DNA from: Medicago truncatula
Lineage: Eukaryota > Streptophyta > Magnoliopsida > Fabales > Fabaceae
Direction of reading: 5' to 3'
Assembly (NCBI RefSeq): GCF_003473485.1
Contig: NC_053042.1
Location: 39,522,762-39,586,761, forward strand
DNA length: 64,000 nt
A program made the translations under genes and the position numbers. The notes beneath the pieces were generated by a model. The model had not been told where the DNA came from, made no database searches, and saw nothing but the letters and a program-made list of their open reading frames with translations. This document shows positions 30,384 through 43,507 of this stretch, piece by piece; position 1 is the stretch's first letter, and each line of letters opens with the position of its first letter.

Positions 30384-33300
30384 TTACCAAAATCTATCCT
30401 TGTTGACACTCAAGTATCCAGCCATCACCTTTCCCCCAGTATTTCTCATTCCATCTATAAGGAAGGACCAAGTAGAACCCAATGCCCCAACAAAAAAATC
30501 TGAGTCAGCAGCCATTAAGAAATTAACTAGTGGATAATTAGTGCTGGTCTCTCTACCTAGGCTGGCTTCATAGTCTGACATTGGCATATTAGCCTTTGCT
30601 TGGCGTCTTACCTTTGTATAGTGAAAGTTCCAATGTGAATATTCTCTGGTTTTGTCAATGACTTGCTGAACCAAATCAAGAGTAGTATTTGTGTTAGAAT
30701 CTAAAAACAAACAACAACAACCAATTATCAAGCACCATCTCACTAAGTGGGGTCGGTTAGAATACAAACTATCATTTAAATTTTAAACATTACCCATTAT
30801 AATTCGTAATAACAAAAACAGAAGTATGACAACTAGTTAGAGAATCTTGTATCTGTCATAGTCAAACAATTCAGACTATTATATCAAGATCAGATAACTC
30901 ACATCTGACTTTACATTTTCTTCCCGCTTAACTCAAGTCAAAATTTGAATAGTCTGATCTTGGTTCGATAGTCCAAATTGTCTAACTGCAGCCATGCGGA
31001 ATTCCATGGCTGCAGGGAATTCTGATAGATAACAATGTACCTGCATCTCAGTGGAAAGCCAAATGCTATTAAGGTTTGGAAAATGACTCCGAATCTGATC
31101 AGCAAGCTCCATGTATTCTTCAAATTCAGCCACCTTCATTTCACATGCTTTGTCTCCAATCCTTACATGCATGCTTAGAAGAGGCCTAGGGACCCATGGC
31201 TTGTGATTGGACCATACATATTCATCCATATCAGACCTTGGCTTGTCACTGCTTTCCTGAGGCAAAGGAGTGAAGGGAAATATAAAATTTTCATGAATAA
31301 CTAACTGAAGATCAATATTTACCTAATATGTAAAACCTCTGTTGTGCTTATCAAACTATCAGAACAAGTATCCTGAGGGAAAAAATAGGTAGTGTTTCTT
31401 ATAGGATACATTTTCATGCCTTCCATTTGTATTCTGATGCAAAGCAAGGTTATATATAATAAACATACTCTTAACTCTTGATACTCTTTTGTCCAATAAG
31501 AAACATAGTGCAACAAATTTAACCACCACCTTGGGCCAGTCTGCAGCAAGACTTTGAAGAACCATTTTTGCAGCTAATTTTCCAAAGGCGGCATGGCGAG
31601 CCTCATTCATTAAATTGCATGTGTATTCAGTTGGAAACCTCATGAAGTAACGTACAGCCTGCAAACAATATTTGTTGACTTTATTTCGTCTTTTGTTATA
31701 GAAATAATATACATAAACACTTGTATGTAAGCGCTTATCTATAAGTGTTTAATTAAGTTGTTTATCCAAACATAATGTAAATCATAAACTATAACCAAAA
31801 TAAGGACATAGACTTCTTTTTTTGCATGTCTAACAAGTACCTGTGCTCTCCACCACCGTCTATCCATTTTTCTATGAGAAACCAACAAACTCCCATTTAT
31901 AGAAGTTGTAGGTTGCAAATAATTCCATGGAAGTCCCCACTTCCTAAAGTATATATTAGCATTGTAAGAACAAAACAACTATTAAGTACTTTCAAAATCT
32001 CAGCATGGAAGCAATCATAAATGCCGTTCTGAGAGATTTACCTAGGAGTTGGTCCATTCCATATATGCTTGGATGTATAATTTTCTTTTGTGGTCACAAC
32101 TCCTTTGCTCCACGCCTCTTCACTTTTCATAAGTTCAAACGCACGCTGACGGCATTCAAAGGATGTTTCTGGAAAGAAGTAACAATTCCAACTCGAACGG
32201 GAAGACCCTGCATACGAAGAGTGCCGCACTGACAATATAAATAGTTTTACATTATCAATAAATTACAAGCAGTTACGACATGATTTTTCTCATAAAATCA
32301 TACCTTTGCAACCATCATGATCAGCTCTGTTGTAATGGTTAGCTACAAGAACTCTTCCTTCATTGATAGCAATACCAAGAAGTCCACACATTGAAGCAAT
32401 CTGAGCCCCAATGCCAAGTCCTGGTAATCCCTCCCAATCAGCAACAAGGAACTTGACATTAGGGTTGCTGCAGTTTAAAGGGTGCTGATGGATCCATATG
32501 TCGCGCTGCACTTTTCTAGTCAAGGGATAGTTATCTTCATCAGATCCTACAATCTGCAGAAAAATGTTCTAATGAGCATTGTAAGTGTCCTTTTGTGTTT
32601 TAATGAAGTTCATATTATTCCTTAAACATCTATTTTCTATCCTTCTATTTAAGCTATGCTGAAATCATGCATTAAAAGATGAGTTTAAGAAAGAATGCAT
32701 AAGCAAAATTTGGTTATTAAGAAAAGAAGATTGGTGTGGAAACTAATGCTACTTCACTAGCATATTGGGAGGTAGCAACATATCAACAAGTTCTCAAAAC
32801 AAATCAAGTTTGCTAGTCGAAAAACTCACCCAGGGTGGATAGGCCCCTTCAGATACAGCCTCATCACTCTTTGGATTTTGTATATGCTCGTCTGGGACAA
32901 CAGGGAATGTCTGCAAAAATCCCTTCCAACTTGTCCATGGTGGAAGCCTCTCATTTCCTATACGATCGTCAAAATCGCGATATAGTTGCGTCTTCAACTT
33001 GCAATTTTCCAAATGTGGAGCATTAGGCAAGCTAGACCATTTAATTCCAAGTTTGTGCTCCAAGTCCCTTGTAGTAGATTTATTCAAGACGGCATTCCAA
33101 GCTGAGTAAAGCAATGAGACTCTCTCATCGTTGTCTCGCTTTCTAGTGCTCGTCAAATCCAATAATCTTTCAGTTTCCTTAAGCATAAAATTACAGTTGG
33201 TTGCTGTAACCATGTCTAAGAAAACAAACAAAGCATGTTCCTCCATTAGTTTGGTTTAATATATATCCAAAATAAGCAAATTGTTTACTGCATTACTGCA

Positions 33301-34175
33301 TCCCTATGATCAGTTCTAACTTCTAAGTGATTATTAAAAAATTGTCATCTAAAACTAATAGGATTATGCAAAACAATGCATATGCTATCTCTCCTTATCC
33401 CCTAACACTCCATTAGCAAATAAAGTCAGAGTAAAAAAAGAAAGATTAGTAGAGTATGCATAACGTAAAGCAAGCAATAAGTTATCATCTACTAAAGTTG
33501 CTTCATGCACAAGTCTTAACTCCTCCTCAAGTTTTCTTCAAAGATAAAATTCATTGAATAAACAACAAATTTATTTTTAAAAAAAAGAGCAGGAACTTAT
33601 AACAGACTTGAGCCCTGTTTGGAGAAACAACTTTATTAAGTGCTTATACCATAAACACTTACCATAAAAGTGCTTATGTGCAAGCTGCTTTTATAACAAA
33701 AAATAAAGTCAAGTTGTTTTAAATATAAACTATAAACTGTTTTCATAACTTATCCTGTAAAATTTATGGAAATAAGTTGAAAACAATTTATGGACATATC
33801 ATAAGCTGCTTTCATAAGTTCTCAAACAGTCTCATAATTGTTTATGTCATAGATGAACTCAAATAAATTAATAGAAACAGGTCAAGTTATTTTTCTTGAA
33901 GAAAAGAGAAAAAAACAAGGATGAAAATAAGAAATGGTTGAAATTGACTTACTGAAATTGTGGTGAGAAGTAGAATTAGTCGTTGACATTGATGAAAACA
34001 AAATGGGGCCAAAGTTAAAAGCACCAAAAGAAGTCAAAGCAGCTAAGAAAAATGAGGTTAGACAAACTCCACATAGAAATCCAACAGCACAAATTTGACA
34101 AGAAAATGAACTACTCATTTGCAATGTTCTTTGTGAAACCACTCTCTCAATAGATTTCTGATTCTTTGCTTCCAT
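30384..34175 (-). CDS. FUT8-like fucosyltransferase, type II Golgi protein (8-9 exons)
   Basis: Exons from the 5' end: 34175-33953, 33215-32830, 32553-32304, 32228-32042, 31943-31841, 31658-31530, 31256-31041, 30665-30384. All are GT-AG with agreeing phase, giving 591 residues. A membrane anchor spans about residues 25-48 (ICAVGFLCGVCLTSFFLAAL), as in Golgi glycosyltransferases. A CSNPNVKFLVADWEGLPGLG region, a MDRRWWRAQ stretch, SMHVRIGDKACEMKV (near residue 457) and ALGSTWSFLIDGMRN resemble the layout of alpha-1,6-fucosyltransferase-type (GT23-like) enzymes, where the HVR arginine contacts GDP-fucose. Donor and acceptor substrates are not proven. An optional exon lies at 31323-31372. The first ATG after an in-frame non-ATG stretch was chosen as start. 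Confidence 0.78.
31323..31372 (-). other. candidate optional 50-nt exon in the fucosyltransferase-like gene
   Basis: The segment has a strong acceptor (tttttccctcag) and donor (attag|gtaaat). It encodes DTCSDSLISTTEVLHI plus two bases. Fifty bases would break the frame with the acceptor at 31257, but an alternative AG 8 bases into that exon (exon then starting at 31248) restores it and gives 605 residues. Confidence 0.5.
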
Positions 34176-34196
34176 TTCACTCTCTTTTTTCAACAA

Positions 34197-36260
34197 TTCT
34201 TAATTCAAACTAATAAAATCTTCTCCAATGATTAACAAACCTCATAAACCACACTATTATGTTGACCATCCATGTAACTGTAACATTAATATAAGTTTCC
34301 ATCAGAGTTTACCAAAGCTACAAAGAGTCAGCCAGAGAAATAGTGCAAAATAAATTGGTATACTAAGAAACTACATTTAAATAAAATTGGAAAATTTGAA
34401 ACTGTTTTAAGAAAGGTAGCTATGAGTTCTAACCTTGAGAACTGGTTATGTAAAGACACTTAATGCAAAATTGATAAGAAAAGCATCATGAGAGAACACA
34501 CAATCACATGCAGTGAAAGGGACAAAAGTTACAATCAGGGAAGAAGATAAGAATATGATGCTATAGCTTTATCAGAAAGCCTCATGAACAGAAACATGCA
34601 TTTTATATCTAACATGTGTACGTGACATGTGACATTACTTTTTTATTTTTTTTACCAAAGTAACATATTATTATTATGACCTATGAATCAGTGACTCGTA
34701 TAATGAACACAAAATTAAAAGGTTGACATTAAAAAAAAATGTAACTACATTTATTGGTTGGCTTCAAAAAAGAAACTATACTTTATTTTAAGAGGAAAAA
34801 AAATATACTTATTGGTGTCGTATGGTGTTAGATATTATATACGTTTTTAATATAAAGTTTTGTTACTGTAAAATTCGTCCTTAATTATAATAAGTATTTT
34901 TTGAGAGAAAAAATTATTCCTAAATGTAATTCATTTTTTAAATTACTAGTTGCAACTTTTGAAACCTAACCTTAAATAATATTATTGATTAATTTTGGAA
35001 TATAAAAGTCAGTATCTTTTTTTTTGTGAGCAGAAGTTAATATATATCAAATACATTTATATAGAGATGATAATTTAGTTATATGTTTGACAAAATAATT
35101 TAGCAGTAATAGTTATATAGTATAGAATATACAAGTTAATTATACTACACACAAGTAATGAATAAATTTGAAAAGGGGTAAAAGGATAGGACATTTGGCC
35201 TGACTAAAACAAAAAAGAGGAAAGGTCTTGGGAAGGTGAAGGACCAGGTCGACTGGTCGAGTATATTTGTGCATAGGAAGGAAGATATCAAAACAATGTG
35301 GCAATACCCATGCCAATGCCAATGCCAATGCCAATGCCATGCAAGCATGAATTGGTTTTTCAGTTGAGGGGTAGAGTGGTGGTGGGTCCCAGTGAAGATC
35401 AGGATAGTTTAGTGTAGTTTTCGAATACTTTCTCTGATCACATTTAAAAGAAAAAAATAATTTTTTAGGTTTATTGGATAGCTAAAAATTTGGTCACATT
35501 TATAGATGAGGTAGATAAATTATCCAATAAATCTAAAAATTTGTCTTTTGCATTTAAATATGAGTGGATGAAGTATATATTTACCCACTCTTTTGAGTTG
35601 TGGTCCTCCTAATTCTGTAATTAATAAGTACATTATATAATCTACCTGTCTTTGAACTAAAATAAGAGATTAATAAGATTCTTTTAGTATAAAAAAAAAA
35701 ATTAAAAAAAAAAAAAAGACTTCTTTTATTTCAAGTGGAAATTTTCGATTTTCATTACCTAGAAATGTGGCATGCCAGATGGTAGAGACATTCTATATTA
35801 CTAACTAGTTAGTAAATTATGCTTTATTCCTTGATAAAATAAATAAACATGTGATACTTCGTCAAAAATAAAAAATATACACGTGATAGATCCATTTGTT
35901 TCGTATGGTCTATTTTAAAAACTTTAGTTATTTTTGGTGCAGAGCCTGCTCAATTCCATCTATATCCCTTTGTGTGATTTTTTTTTGTTATTTTTAGGCT
36001 TTGAAAAGTAAAAAAATAATAGAACTATTTAAACTTCATTCATATAATATAAAAATTTCATACACATGTATATCATACATACTAAGATAATAAAATAAAA
36101 TTTTCTTTGCGCAGATAGTCTCAAATATGGAATACGGATGCAATGCAACTCTATCAAGATATTGCATGAACTAATGACTAATTAACTTGGCAAGTCATAT
36201 GATGGTTTGATGGAGTGATAAGGAGGTGATAGGTTCATGCAACTTCTCCTCTAACAAATA
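34197..36260. other. AT-rich intergenic spacer
   Basis: Upstream region of the fucosyltransferase-like gene. No gene is seen. The ORFs near 35140-35348 are created by a hexamer repeat. A poly(A) stretch lies near 35692-35716. Confidence 0.7.
35309..35340. repeat. (CCAATG)n hexamer microsatellite
   Basis: About five copies of a ccaatg-type unit produce the artificial Ala-Leu or Trp-His ORFs on the minus strand. Confidence 0.9.
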
Positions 36261-36268
36261 TAACAAAC

Positions 36269-36323
36269 AACTAAATATTGATTTTCTCAAAAAAAAAAAA
36301 AAAAAAAAAAACTAAATATTGAT
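36269..36323 (+). mobile_element. tail-only poly(A) insertion with 14-bp duplication
   Basis: aactaaatattgat is repeated exactly (36269-36282, 36310-36323) around tttctc plus a pure A-run. This is the plus-strand version of the tail-only insertions seen elsewhere in the window. Confidence 0.7.
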
Positions 36324-36432
36324 GGACACGATATGAAAAGTTAACTAAATTTCTTTAACTACTCTTCTTTTTTACATTGATTATGTTTATCATATACTTT
36401 TATTTTATTCAGCTATTTCCTATCCTATATAG

Positions 36433-37031
36433 TAGGAATGTTCGCGGTGCGATTTGGATCAGTTTTGAGGTAAAATGTCAACCGATCTAAAATAAAAATC
36501 ATATGCGATTCGGTTCGATTTGAATGAGTATTCTAAAAAAATCCGAACCGAACCGATCCAAATATATGCAGTTTAATTTGGATCGGTTTTTGGATATCCA
36601 AAATGCAAAATACATTTTTTAAGAATATAATTTTTTTTATTAATATTAATATTAAACAAACACATTAAATTAATAGGTTTGATGCAAAATATATTAAAAA
36701 ATTAAAATTATAGTATGAAAATTATCAATTATTTTTTAAACATACGGAATAATAATAATATAGATTAAATAAGTGCAATATATAAGATTAAAATTTAACA
36801 AGTAACATAATAATGCAATATATAATACTAATAAAAGAATAAATAAATACTAATATTTATTTTTGCGGTTCGGTTTGGTTCGGTATCGAAAAAGTGATTC
36901 AAAATTCGATCTGATCTTAGCGGTTTTTAAAAAATAACATCCAAACACATCTAAATATATTCGGTTTTTTGCAGTTTTTCGGGATCAATTTGCGATTTTA
37001 TTTTGGATCGGTTTGAATTTGAACACCCCTA
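36433..37031. mobile_element. hAT-type MITE with 8-bp duplication
   Basis: The ends are taggaatgttcgc and the inverted gaacaccccta, matching a TAGGGGTGTTC-type hAT terminus. They are flanked by an exact ctatatag at 36425-36432 and 37032-37039. The interior is rich in GGTTCGG/CCGAACC words in both orientations and has no ORF. At 599 bp it is non-autonomous. Confidence 0.88.
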
Positions 37032-37214
37032 CTATATAGCATCTGACTTAATAAAAGTCTACATTTTATCAAGTATAAAAATTTGGCCCATCAAAATGTT
37101 GGATTTTGTAAACAAAACTCAACATTAAAAAAAAATATATCTAAACAAATAAATAATGTTTATATGATATAAAAATAAAATTTTCAATCATAAACAAACT
37201 GACTCATAATTATT

Positions 37215-37735
37215 CTTAAAAAAATAGTCTGGCGTGTTTTATGTGATACAATAGTAGCACTCAAGTTGAAAGGAAAATTATATCGAACAATTGTAAGATC
37301 AACGATGTTGTGTGGAACAGACTGTTGAAGGGTTAAGAACCAACACGAGAATAAAATAAATGTAGCGAAGGTGAAGATGTTGCATTTAATGTGTGGTAAA
37401 ACTAGATGAGATAGGATTAGAAATGACCACATAATAGTGTTGGGGTAGCACCTATAGTAGAAAAGACGATGAGAAATAGTTTTAGGTGGTTTGGGCATAT
37501 AGATAACATACATGTATACTATGTAGCGAGAAACATAGATCAGATGAAAGATAGTTAGATCATAAGAGATAAATGAAGATCTAGAAAAACTATAAACAAA
37601 AACTTTTAGGAAAAAGTTAGAGATTTATGAGTTTGATACAAATATAGTTTATGATAGAATGTTATGGTGTAATTTGATCGATGTAGCTGATCTCGCTTAG
37701 TGGGATAAGACTTGGTTGATGTTGTTGTCATTATA
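37215..37735 (+). pseudogene. 3' end of an RTE-type LINE (decayed)
   Basis: Plus-strand translation in broken frames gives the common C-terminal region of plant RTE-like LINEs. Seen are LKLKGKLYRTIVRSTMLCGT near 37260-37320, INVAKVKMLHLMCGKTR near 37350-37405, PIVEKTMRNSFRWFGHID near 37452-37505, and a DLVG-like end near 37700. Stops and frameshifts show it is inactive. The reverse-strand ORF at 37184-37513 is a shadow of it. Confidence 0.8.
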
Positions 37736-37789
37736 CACTCCTTTTGTTCCAAATTATAAGTTACTTTGACAATTTCATACAAATTAAAA

Positions 37790-38275
37790 ATGGTTAAATA
37801 TGTTTTTGGTCCCTATAAATATTTCAAGCTTTCATTTTAGTTCCCCTAAAAAATGTCTTCGATTTTTAGTCCCCCAAAAGTTTTCCATCACCTTTTTTTG
37901 TCCTTACTTTTAAGTCAAATCAAGTAAGTGTATCTTTTGAAAATTTGAATTTTGTTTTCGCAGTTATATTTATAGAATTATCTCTTGTAGAAGTTTGATT
38001 TTTTATTTTATTTTAACAATGAATGAATTAAATGTGAATTTTTATGTTTTTTGTGCTTTAAAATTAATGTTTTATTAAAATAATTATAATATTCTCGGGG
38101 AAAGATTCTTATAATGTTCTAAACATTTATGCAAATCCTTGTTAGAAAATTTAAGGGTACACTTGACTTAAAAGCACAGACAAAAGTATGGACGGAAAAC
38201 TTTTTGAGGGTCAAAAGTTGAAGAATTTATTTATAGAGACTAATAAAAAAGTTGAAATATATATTATATACAAAG
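37790..38275. mobile_element. Mutator-like MITE (ggttaaatatgttttggtcc family)
   Basis: The left end, ggttaaatatgtttttggtc followed by ccctataaat, and a run of phrases such as tttagtcccccaaaag are mirrored in inverted form near 38185-38275 (ttttgagggtcaaaag, tatagagactaat). Ends are approximate and no 9-bp duplication was confirmed. Confidence 0.6.
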
Positions 38276-38354
38276 AAAATACGATATTAAAAATGTCCTC
38301 AATTTTGAATACAAATAACACATGTAATGTAACAAATAGATAAATTTAAATTTA

Positions 38355-38355
38355 T

Positions 38356-38386
<31 letters not shown>
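38355..38386. repeat. (AT)n microsatellite
   Basis: An uninterrupted run of about 13 AT units with no other feature attached. Confidence 0.9.
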
Positions 38387-39399
38387 GTTTGTTTGTTTTT
38401 TTTCCCTTTATCATTTAAAAAACGTAACAAACTAAACGAGTATATTTATACTTACTTTTCCATTATCTCAATTATACCTTTAAACAACTTATTCTATAAT
38501 AAATATCGTTGTTGGTGTCATTAAAAAAAATTAAATTATAATTTTTTGTTATATTGTTGGTGTCATTGAAATAGATAATCATGGTTAGTTTGGTTTATTA
38601 TAACTTCAAAGAAACAAACATTTACAACTTTTGTTTTAATCAAATTCAAAATTTTATTAAAAAACGCTGTTCATAATTTTTAAACGTTGGCGCAATAAAA
38701 AAACCAGAAAGACGGGCACACGAGGGCACGTCTTTTCGCTAGTATTTATAAGAAAAATACAGATGATTTTTTATGCGAATGAGAAATTATGCGATGTTTT
38801 ACGAGACTAGATGAATCTTTTTTGAGGGAAGTTTACTAGATTAATAAAGATGTGAAAAATATTTTCAAAATACCACTAACACACAAACAAACGTTCTAAA
38901 TTTATTTTTTAAATCAGTAAAAACTCATAAAAAAATTATTTACACCCCTTATTTTTTTAATACACCTCAACCACTCTACTCGTATGCAATCAGAGGAGAG
39001 ATGAAAGGGAAAAAGGAACAGAGAGAGATTTCAGAAGTTTACTTCTCAAAAGGATGAGAAGAGATTGTAGTGGTTAACTTATTATGGGAAAATCGGGAAT
39101 GCAATTAGCAACTCCCATAACTTATAAAACCTAATAATAATACAGTTGAAACATCCCACGATCCAACAATACTTCTAGAAGCTCCATCCAAACATTCCAT
39201 AAATATACAAAAAATATCTGGAGTGAAGTTTTCCAATGCAAAGTATACCCTAAATTAAGGACAAGAAATAGATACTGTGAAACCAAATCACTGATTAAGG
39301 AAGTCAAAGTCAAAAACAGAAAGGGAAATTCCAGCATGTTGTATGTCGAAGCAGAAACACTAGATGCCTTCACAGGGTTGGAAATTCTTCTTCTTTACT
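38387..39399. other. spacer and 3' flank of the MYB-CC gene
   Basis: The part next to 39400 is probably the 3' untranslated region of the minus-strand transcription factor gene. The rest is AT-rich with no gene. Confidence 0.6.
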
Positions 39400-42069
39400 C
39401 TACTTGTCAGTCTTCACTCGTTTTGTGGGTGGTGCGGTAAGTTGGTCTTCTCCCAGCTCAAGTTCACCGGTAGCTTTAGCATCATCTCCCTTTTGCTCTG
39501 TGCTTGTATTCTGGGAACTTCCTTCAGGCATGTTCTCTGAAGCGCTGCCATTGATTCCAATTTTTTCGTGACCTTCATTTGTGTTTTCTAAATTTTCAAC
39601 TGGAGAAGGTACCGCGGCACTTGATAGTGGAGCAGAAGGCTCATCCGACTTCATCTGTTGCTCAAACATCATCTGTAGATGCTTCCCTTGGTTCTCAATC
39701 TGAATCTGTAAATTTCTTTGAATCTGCATAATAGTTATCATTATAGTTATAATAACAGAGCACATGGTCATCTTCTTCTTTACAAAATACGGGGAGTTAA
39801 ACAACACTCCTTCACCCAAAGATCACACGGTAAAGACAAAGTAGATTTTACCAACTAAGATATACCTCAAGTTGTTCATGAAGCCGCTTCTGGAGTTCCA
39901 TCTGCAGCCGCAATGCTTCTGTAATCCCCTTAGGCCTATACAACCACAATCCAAAGCATGTCTCTAGACATTAATATTTCATCTCAACACAGTTAAGCAA
40001 AAGGAATAACTGTAAATATTGGTAACGAGGACAATAGGTATCATACAATAGCAAACACTAGATCTGTACGGATCAGTTTTTAGGCCACGTCTTTTTCATA
40101 GGTTATATCTTAAATTCAAATATAAGACAAAAGTTATTTTGAGTGAACTTTACACATTTACACTTAGCTCTATGCATACAATTGAGAGATGTCATTGTCG
40201 GCCAATAAGATCAATCAATACAATAAGAAAAACAGTTATAGATAAGTAGGGGAGGGGACTCACGTTTTTAAGTCTATAGACGGCATTTCGTCGATTGAAG
40301 TCAACTTCTTCTCTGGAATTCCTGTAGGTAGGGAAGAAAATGTCATTCAGACCATTATTCTCTGATTCATCCAAAAAAATTGGTGCATATCCAATTATCT
40401 ATGTGCTTATTAAATCCTAAAGAGAACAGCAGAAATAAATTTGAACAGATCCAGTCACAGAAGCATGAACATTGAAAAGCGAAAATACATAACAATTGGT
40501 TTGCCTATCCCAATGTTAAAGGAGTTGAAGGATCTGGGTTCAAACTCCGGTGAATGAGAAAATTTTAACATAACTAATTTACCAATATTTGCCTATAAAA
40601 AGAAAAATTATTTATCAAAAACAAAACATCTTACTGGAGACATTACGGGTGATGACTGAAAAAGCACTAAACTACAGATAAATAATAAGCAACCTGGTTT
40701 ATATGAACATTAAACCTCAGTATAGACTTGCACATACCTTCTGATGATTCTGGTTTGTATCTGGCAGTTCTATATTTCTGAAATTAAGGGAACAAATAAT
40801 TCATTAAAAACCTTCGATTAAAACACACCCATAAAAAAGCTCCTAAGTAAAGAAAAGAAAAAAAGTACCTGCAGATGGCTTTTCACATGATAGATGGTAA
40901 GGCCCTCAACTTTCATCAAGTTCAAGACACCCTTTGGAGTAGCCTCTACATATTAACACCATAAGATAATAAGGAAAACCTGTAATGAGAAGGACAAGAA
41001 GTACAAAATAAAGGAGAAGTGAACATACTCTCGCTACCACCAAGCTGATTGACTGCTTCCACAAAGGCCTCATGAAGTTCTGGAGTCCAACGCATTCTAG
41101 GCTTAGATTGCGATGTAGTCGACACAGAAGAATTGGGAAGATCATTAACTTCTTTAGATGGTAGTGATGGTATATACTGCTGCTGTGAAACCTGAGTCTC
41201 TTGCATCAAGAGAGAAGGGGACATTTGTGCATCCTATTCATTAAAATAATTAATTAAAAAAGAATTTATTATAGACAAAGAGTTAAGAGAAAAATAACAG
41301 TAGGTCTCAAACGGTTAAGACACATACAGGGCAAGAGGAAAGAGGGAACATACTATACTTACATGCAGATGGCAATGATTGGTTAATCAATTTTTATTTT
41401 TTTTCTAAAAAAAGAACCTAAATGCACCAAAGCAAATCATGCGGTGCCCAGTTTCCCACAACTGGGTAGTTACATTACAGATAATCATACCATACCACTT
41501 TACCTGATTTTCATGTGCATCATAAACTAGTCGGTCATAATAAATAACCACGATCCTCAACCATATAGAGGAACAAGATGCCAATGTCATCCACATATTC
41601 TAGTAAAATCCACAGATAGGAGCAAACACTTTGAGACCTTGTAGTACAATATCAAAATCAATTTTAAAAAACAAACCTGTGATTTTGGTTCTGCCATATT
41701 ATTGTCGCCGAGAAGTTCATTCCAATTAGGCTGAATAGAATCATCATCGACTGACATCAACTGATCAACCCACTCCTTGAAATCCGTTGTTTTGGCATTT
41801 CCACCCAAGACTTCAGAACCATTGTATTCCACATGGTCATTCTGGGTGGGAACATTATCATGAAATTGAAGAATATCTTCAAATGGATCAGTTCCCCAGG
41901 ACATAACATCACTTTCTTGAGGGAATGTCATAGAATGTATTTCTGAAGCAGAGGAAAAATGGACGTTATCAGGCTGTTCAGAAGGGGTTGAAAACATGTG
42001 TCCAACACTTCTGATATTGGAATTGATTGATGCAGCCTGCATCGAGGAAGATGGAATAGACGAAGACAT
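39400..42069 (-). CDS. MYB-CC (PHR1-like/PHL) transcription factor, 7 coding exons
   Basis: Exons from the 5' end: 42069-41677, 41233-41029, 40945-40869, 40777-40738, 40321-40264, 39935-39866, 39723-39400. All are GT-AG with agreeing phase, giving 388 residues. The MYB/GARP domain (about residues 175-230) starts at [18 protein letters not shown] and continues as [10 protein letters not shown] and [22 protein letters not shown] second conserved block, [20 protein letters not shown] then [19 protein letters not shown] (about 258-295), is the coiled coil used for dimerisation. This family binds P1BS-like sites (GNATATNC) and controls phosphate-starvation genes in the nucleus; this member's targets are inferred. 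The N-terminus is acidic/Ser-rich and the C-terminus ends TKRVKTDK. Confidence 0.93.
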
Positions 42070-43420
42070 AGCTCTGGCGGAAGGTTTCCAGATGAATCAA
42101 TCAACTTTGTATGACCTGATTTCAATACGAAAAGTAAGTTGTATGTAAACTAACTCACATTGTTTAGATAAACAGCCTAATTAAGCACTAATAGTATAAG
42201 ACAGAATAAAGTCAAATTGTTATTATATAACTTATAAACTGTTTTCACAAGCTATCCTGAAGAACTTATGGAAATAAGCCGAAGAGCTTACGACAGTAGA
42301 TAAGCTCAAATAAGACAAACCAAACAGGCTCAACCGCTAATGACAAAACTATTATTATGATCGCCAATCATACAATTGGACAAAATATAATACAGTAATT
42401 CCAAAGCTCACTTGTTCATATTACCGATGAGGTACGGACTACGATACAGACACGTAGACAGTATAAAAAATACAGGACACCTCTATTGCTACATATATAT
42501 TAATTTATTCATAAAAAATCTGAATTGAGAATCAAAATATATACATGTGTATCTAAAATGAGCAATTTATTTCATTAAAAAAAAGTTCGAAAAACAAGAT
42601 ACGACCGTATTTAACCTTTATTCATCTATAAGCTTCTAGAATGTTGTAATTAAATTTGAAGTCTTTAACTCCTCATTGATCAACATTGTTTTGACACATA
42701 TTCAACAATTGTGGATGTGTCTAAGGAATGTCTATGGTGTATCGAAGCATTTAAAAAGAATTGGGACATCAGTCAGAGTTGTCCGACACGTGTTGTACGA
42801 GTGTGATACTAGTGTCGGACACCAATACAAAGAGTGGCAAAACAAAACAAATTATTTTGGGACAGTTATATGAGCCACACGTGTCACACCAACATCATAC
42901 TAGTGTCAGACACACGCGCCTAATTCTCAAGCTTCATAGGAGGCTATAAGCTTAAAAAAATGGATGTAAGCAAAAATTGCGATTGTTTTGCAATTGGAAT
43001 ATATTCTTAACAAACGAAAATATGCAGATGAATGCACAAGCATGAGAACATTGATTTTTTAATAAACAAAAATGAATGCTAAATTGAAGTAGAAACAATT
43101 TGAGATTCACAAGTTCAGTGAATTCGGAATTCAGTATTCACTGCATGATCAAAAAGCAATCGTATAATATAATAAATAGTGATCGAATTGAGAGCAGAAA
43201 AATAAAACAGATTAGAATTGAATTGGAGAAAGAATAAAATAAATAGTGACCGAACCTTATGAAGGAAGAAGAAGCAGCAGCGTTAAATTAATGCATAATG
43301 AAGAATGAATTGGGGATTGTTTGTTAAGTTTGTCTCATGAGCCGAATGAGAGGACGTAAGAATACGAGGCCAACCCCACCCACCTTGTTTTCACTCTTTT
43401 TATATCATCTCCAAGATTCT
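42070..43420 (-). other. 5' untranslated exons and intron of the MYB-CC gene
   Basis: A likely non-coding 5' exon ends at donor cataag|gttcgg (about 43257). The coding exon begins at an acceptor aaatcag near 42118, so the leader intron would be about 1.1 kb. The window 42680-42950 has open frames without family similarity. Confidence 0.5.
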
Positions 43421-43507
43421 CTTTCACAACTCAATCATCATTCTCGACCGTTTGATTCACATGTAGTACTAGCTAGTAGCATTTTCAACTTTTTGTTAAA
43501 TTTGTTT

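Noticed and set aside
35140-35348. Ala-Leu and Trp-His repeat ORFs
   Set aside because: Produced entirely by the (CCAATG)n microsatellite.
37184-37513. 109-codon minus-strand ORF
   Set aside because: Shadow of the plus-strand RTE-type LINE relic.
40490-40610. tRNA-like sequence (gggttcaaactccgg) in an intron of the MYB-CC gene
   Set aside because: Only a B box is clear, with no A box, tail or target duplication; not called as a SINE.
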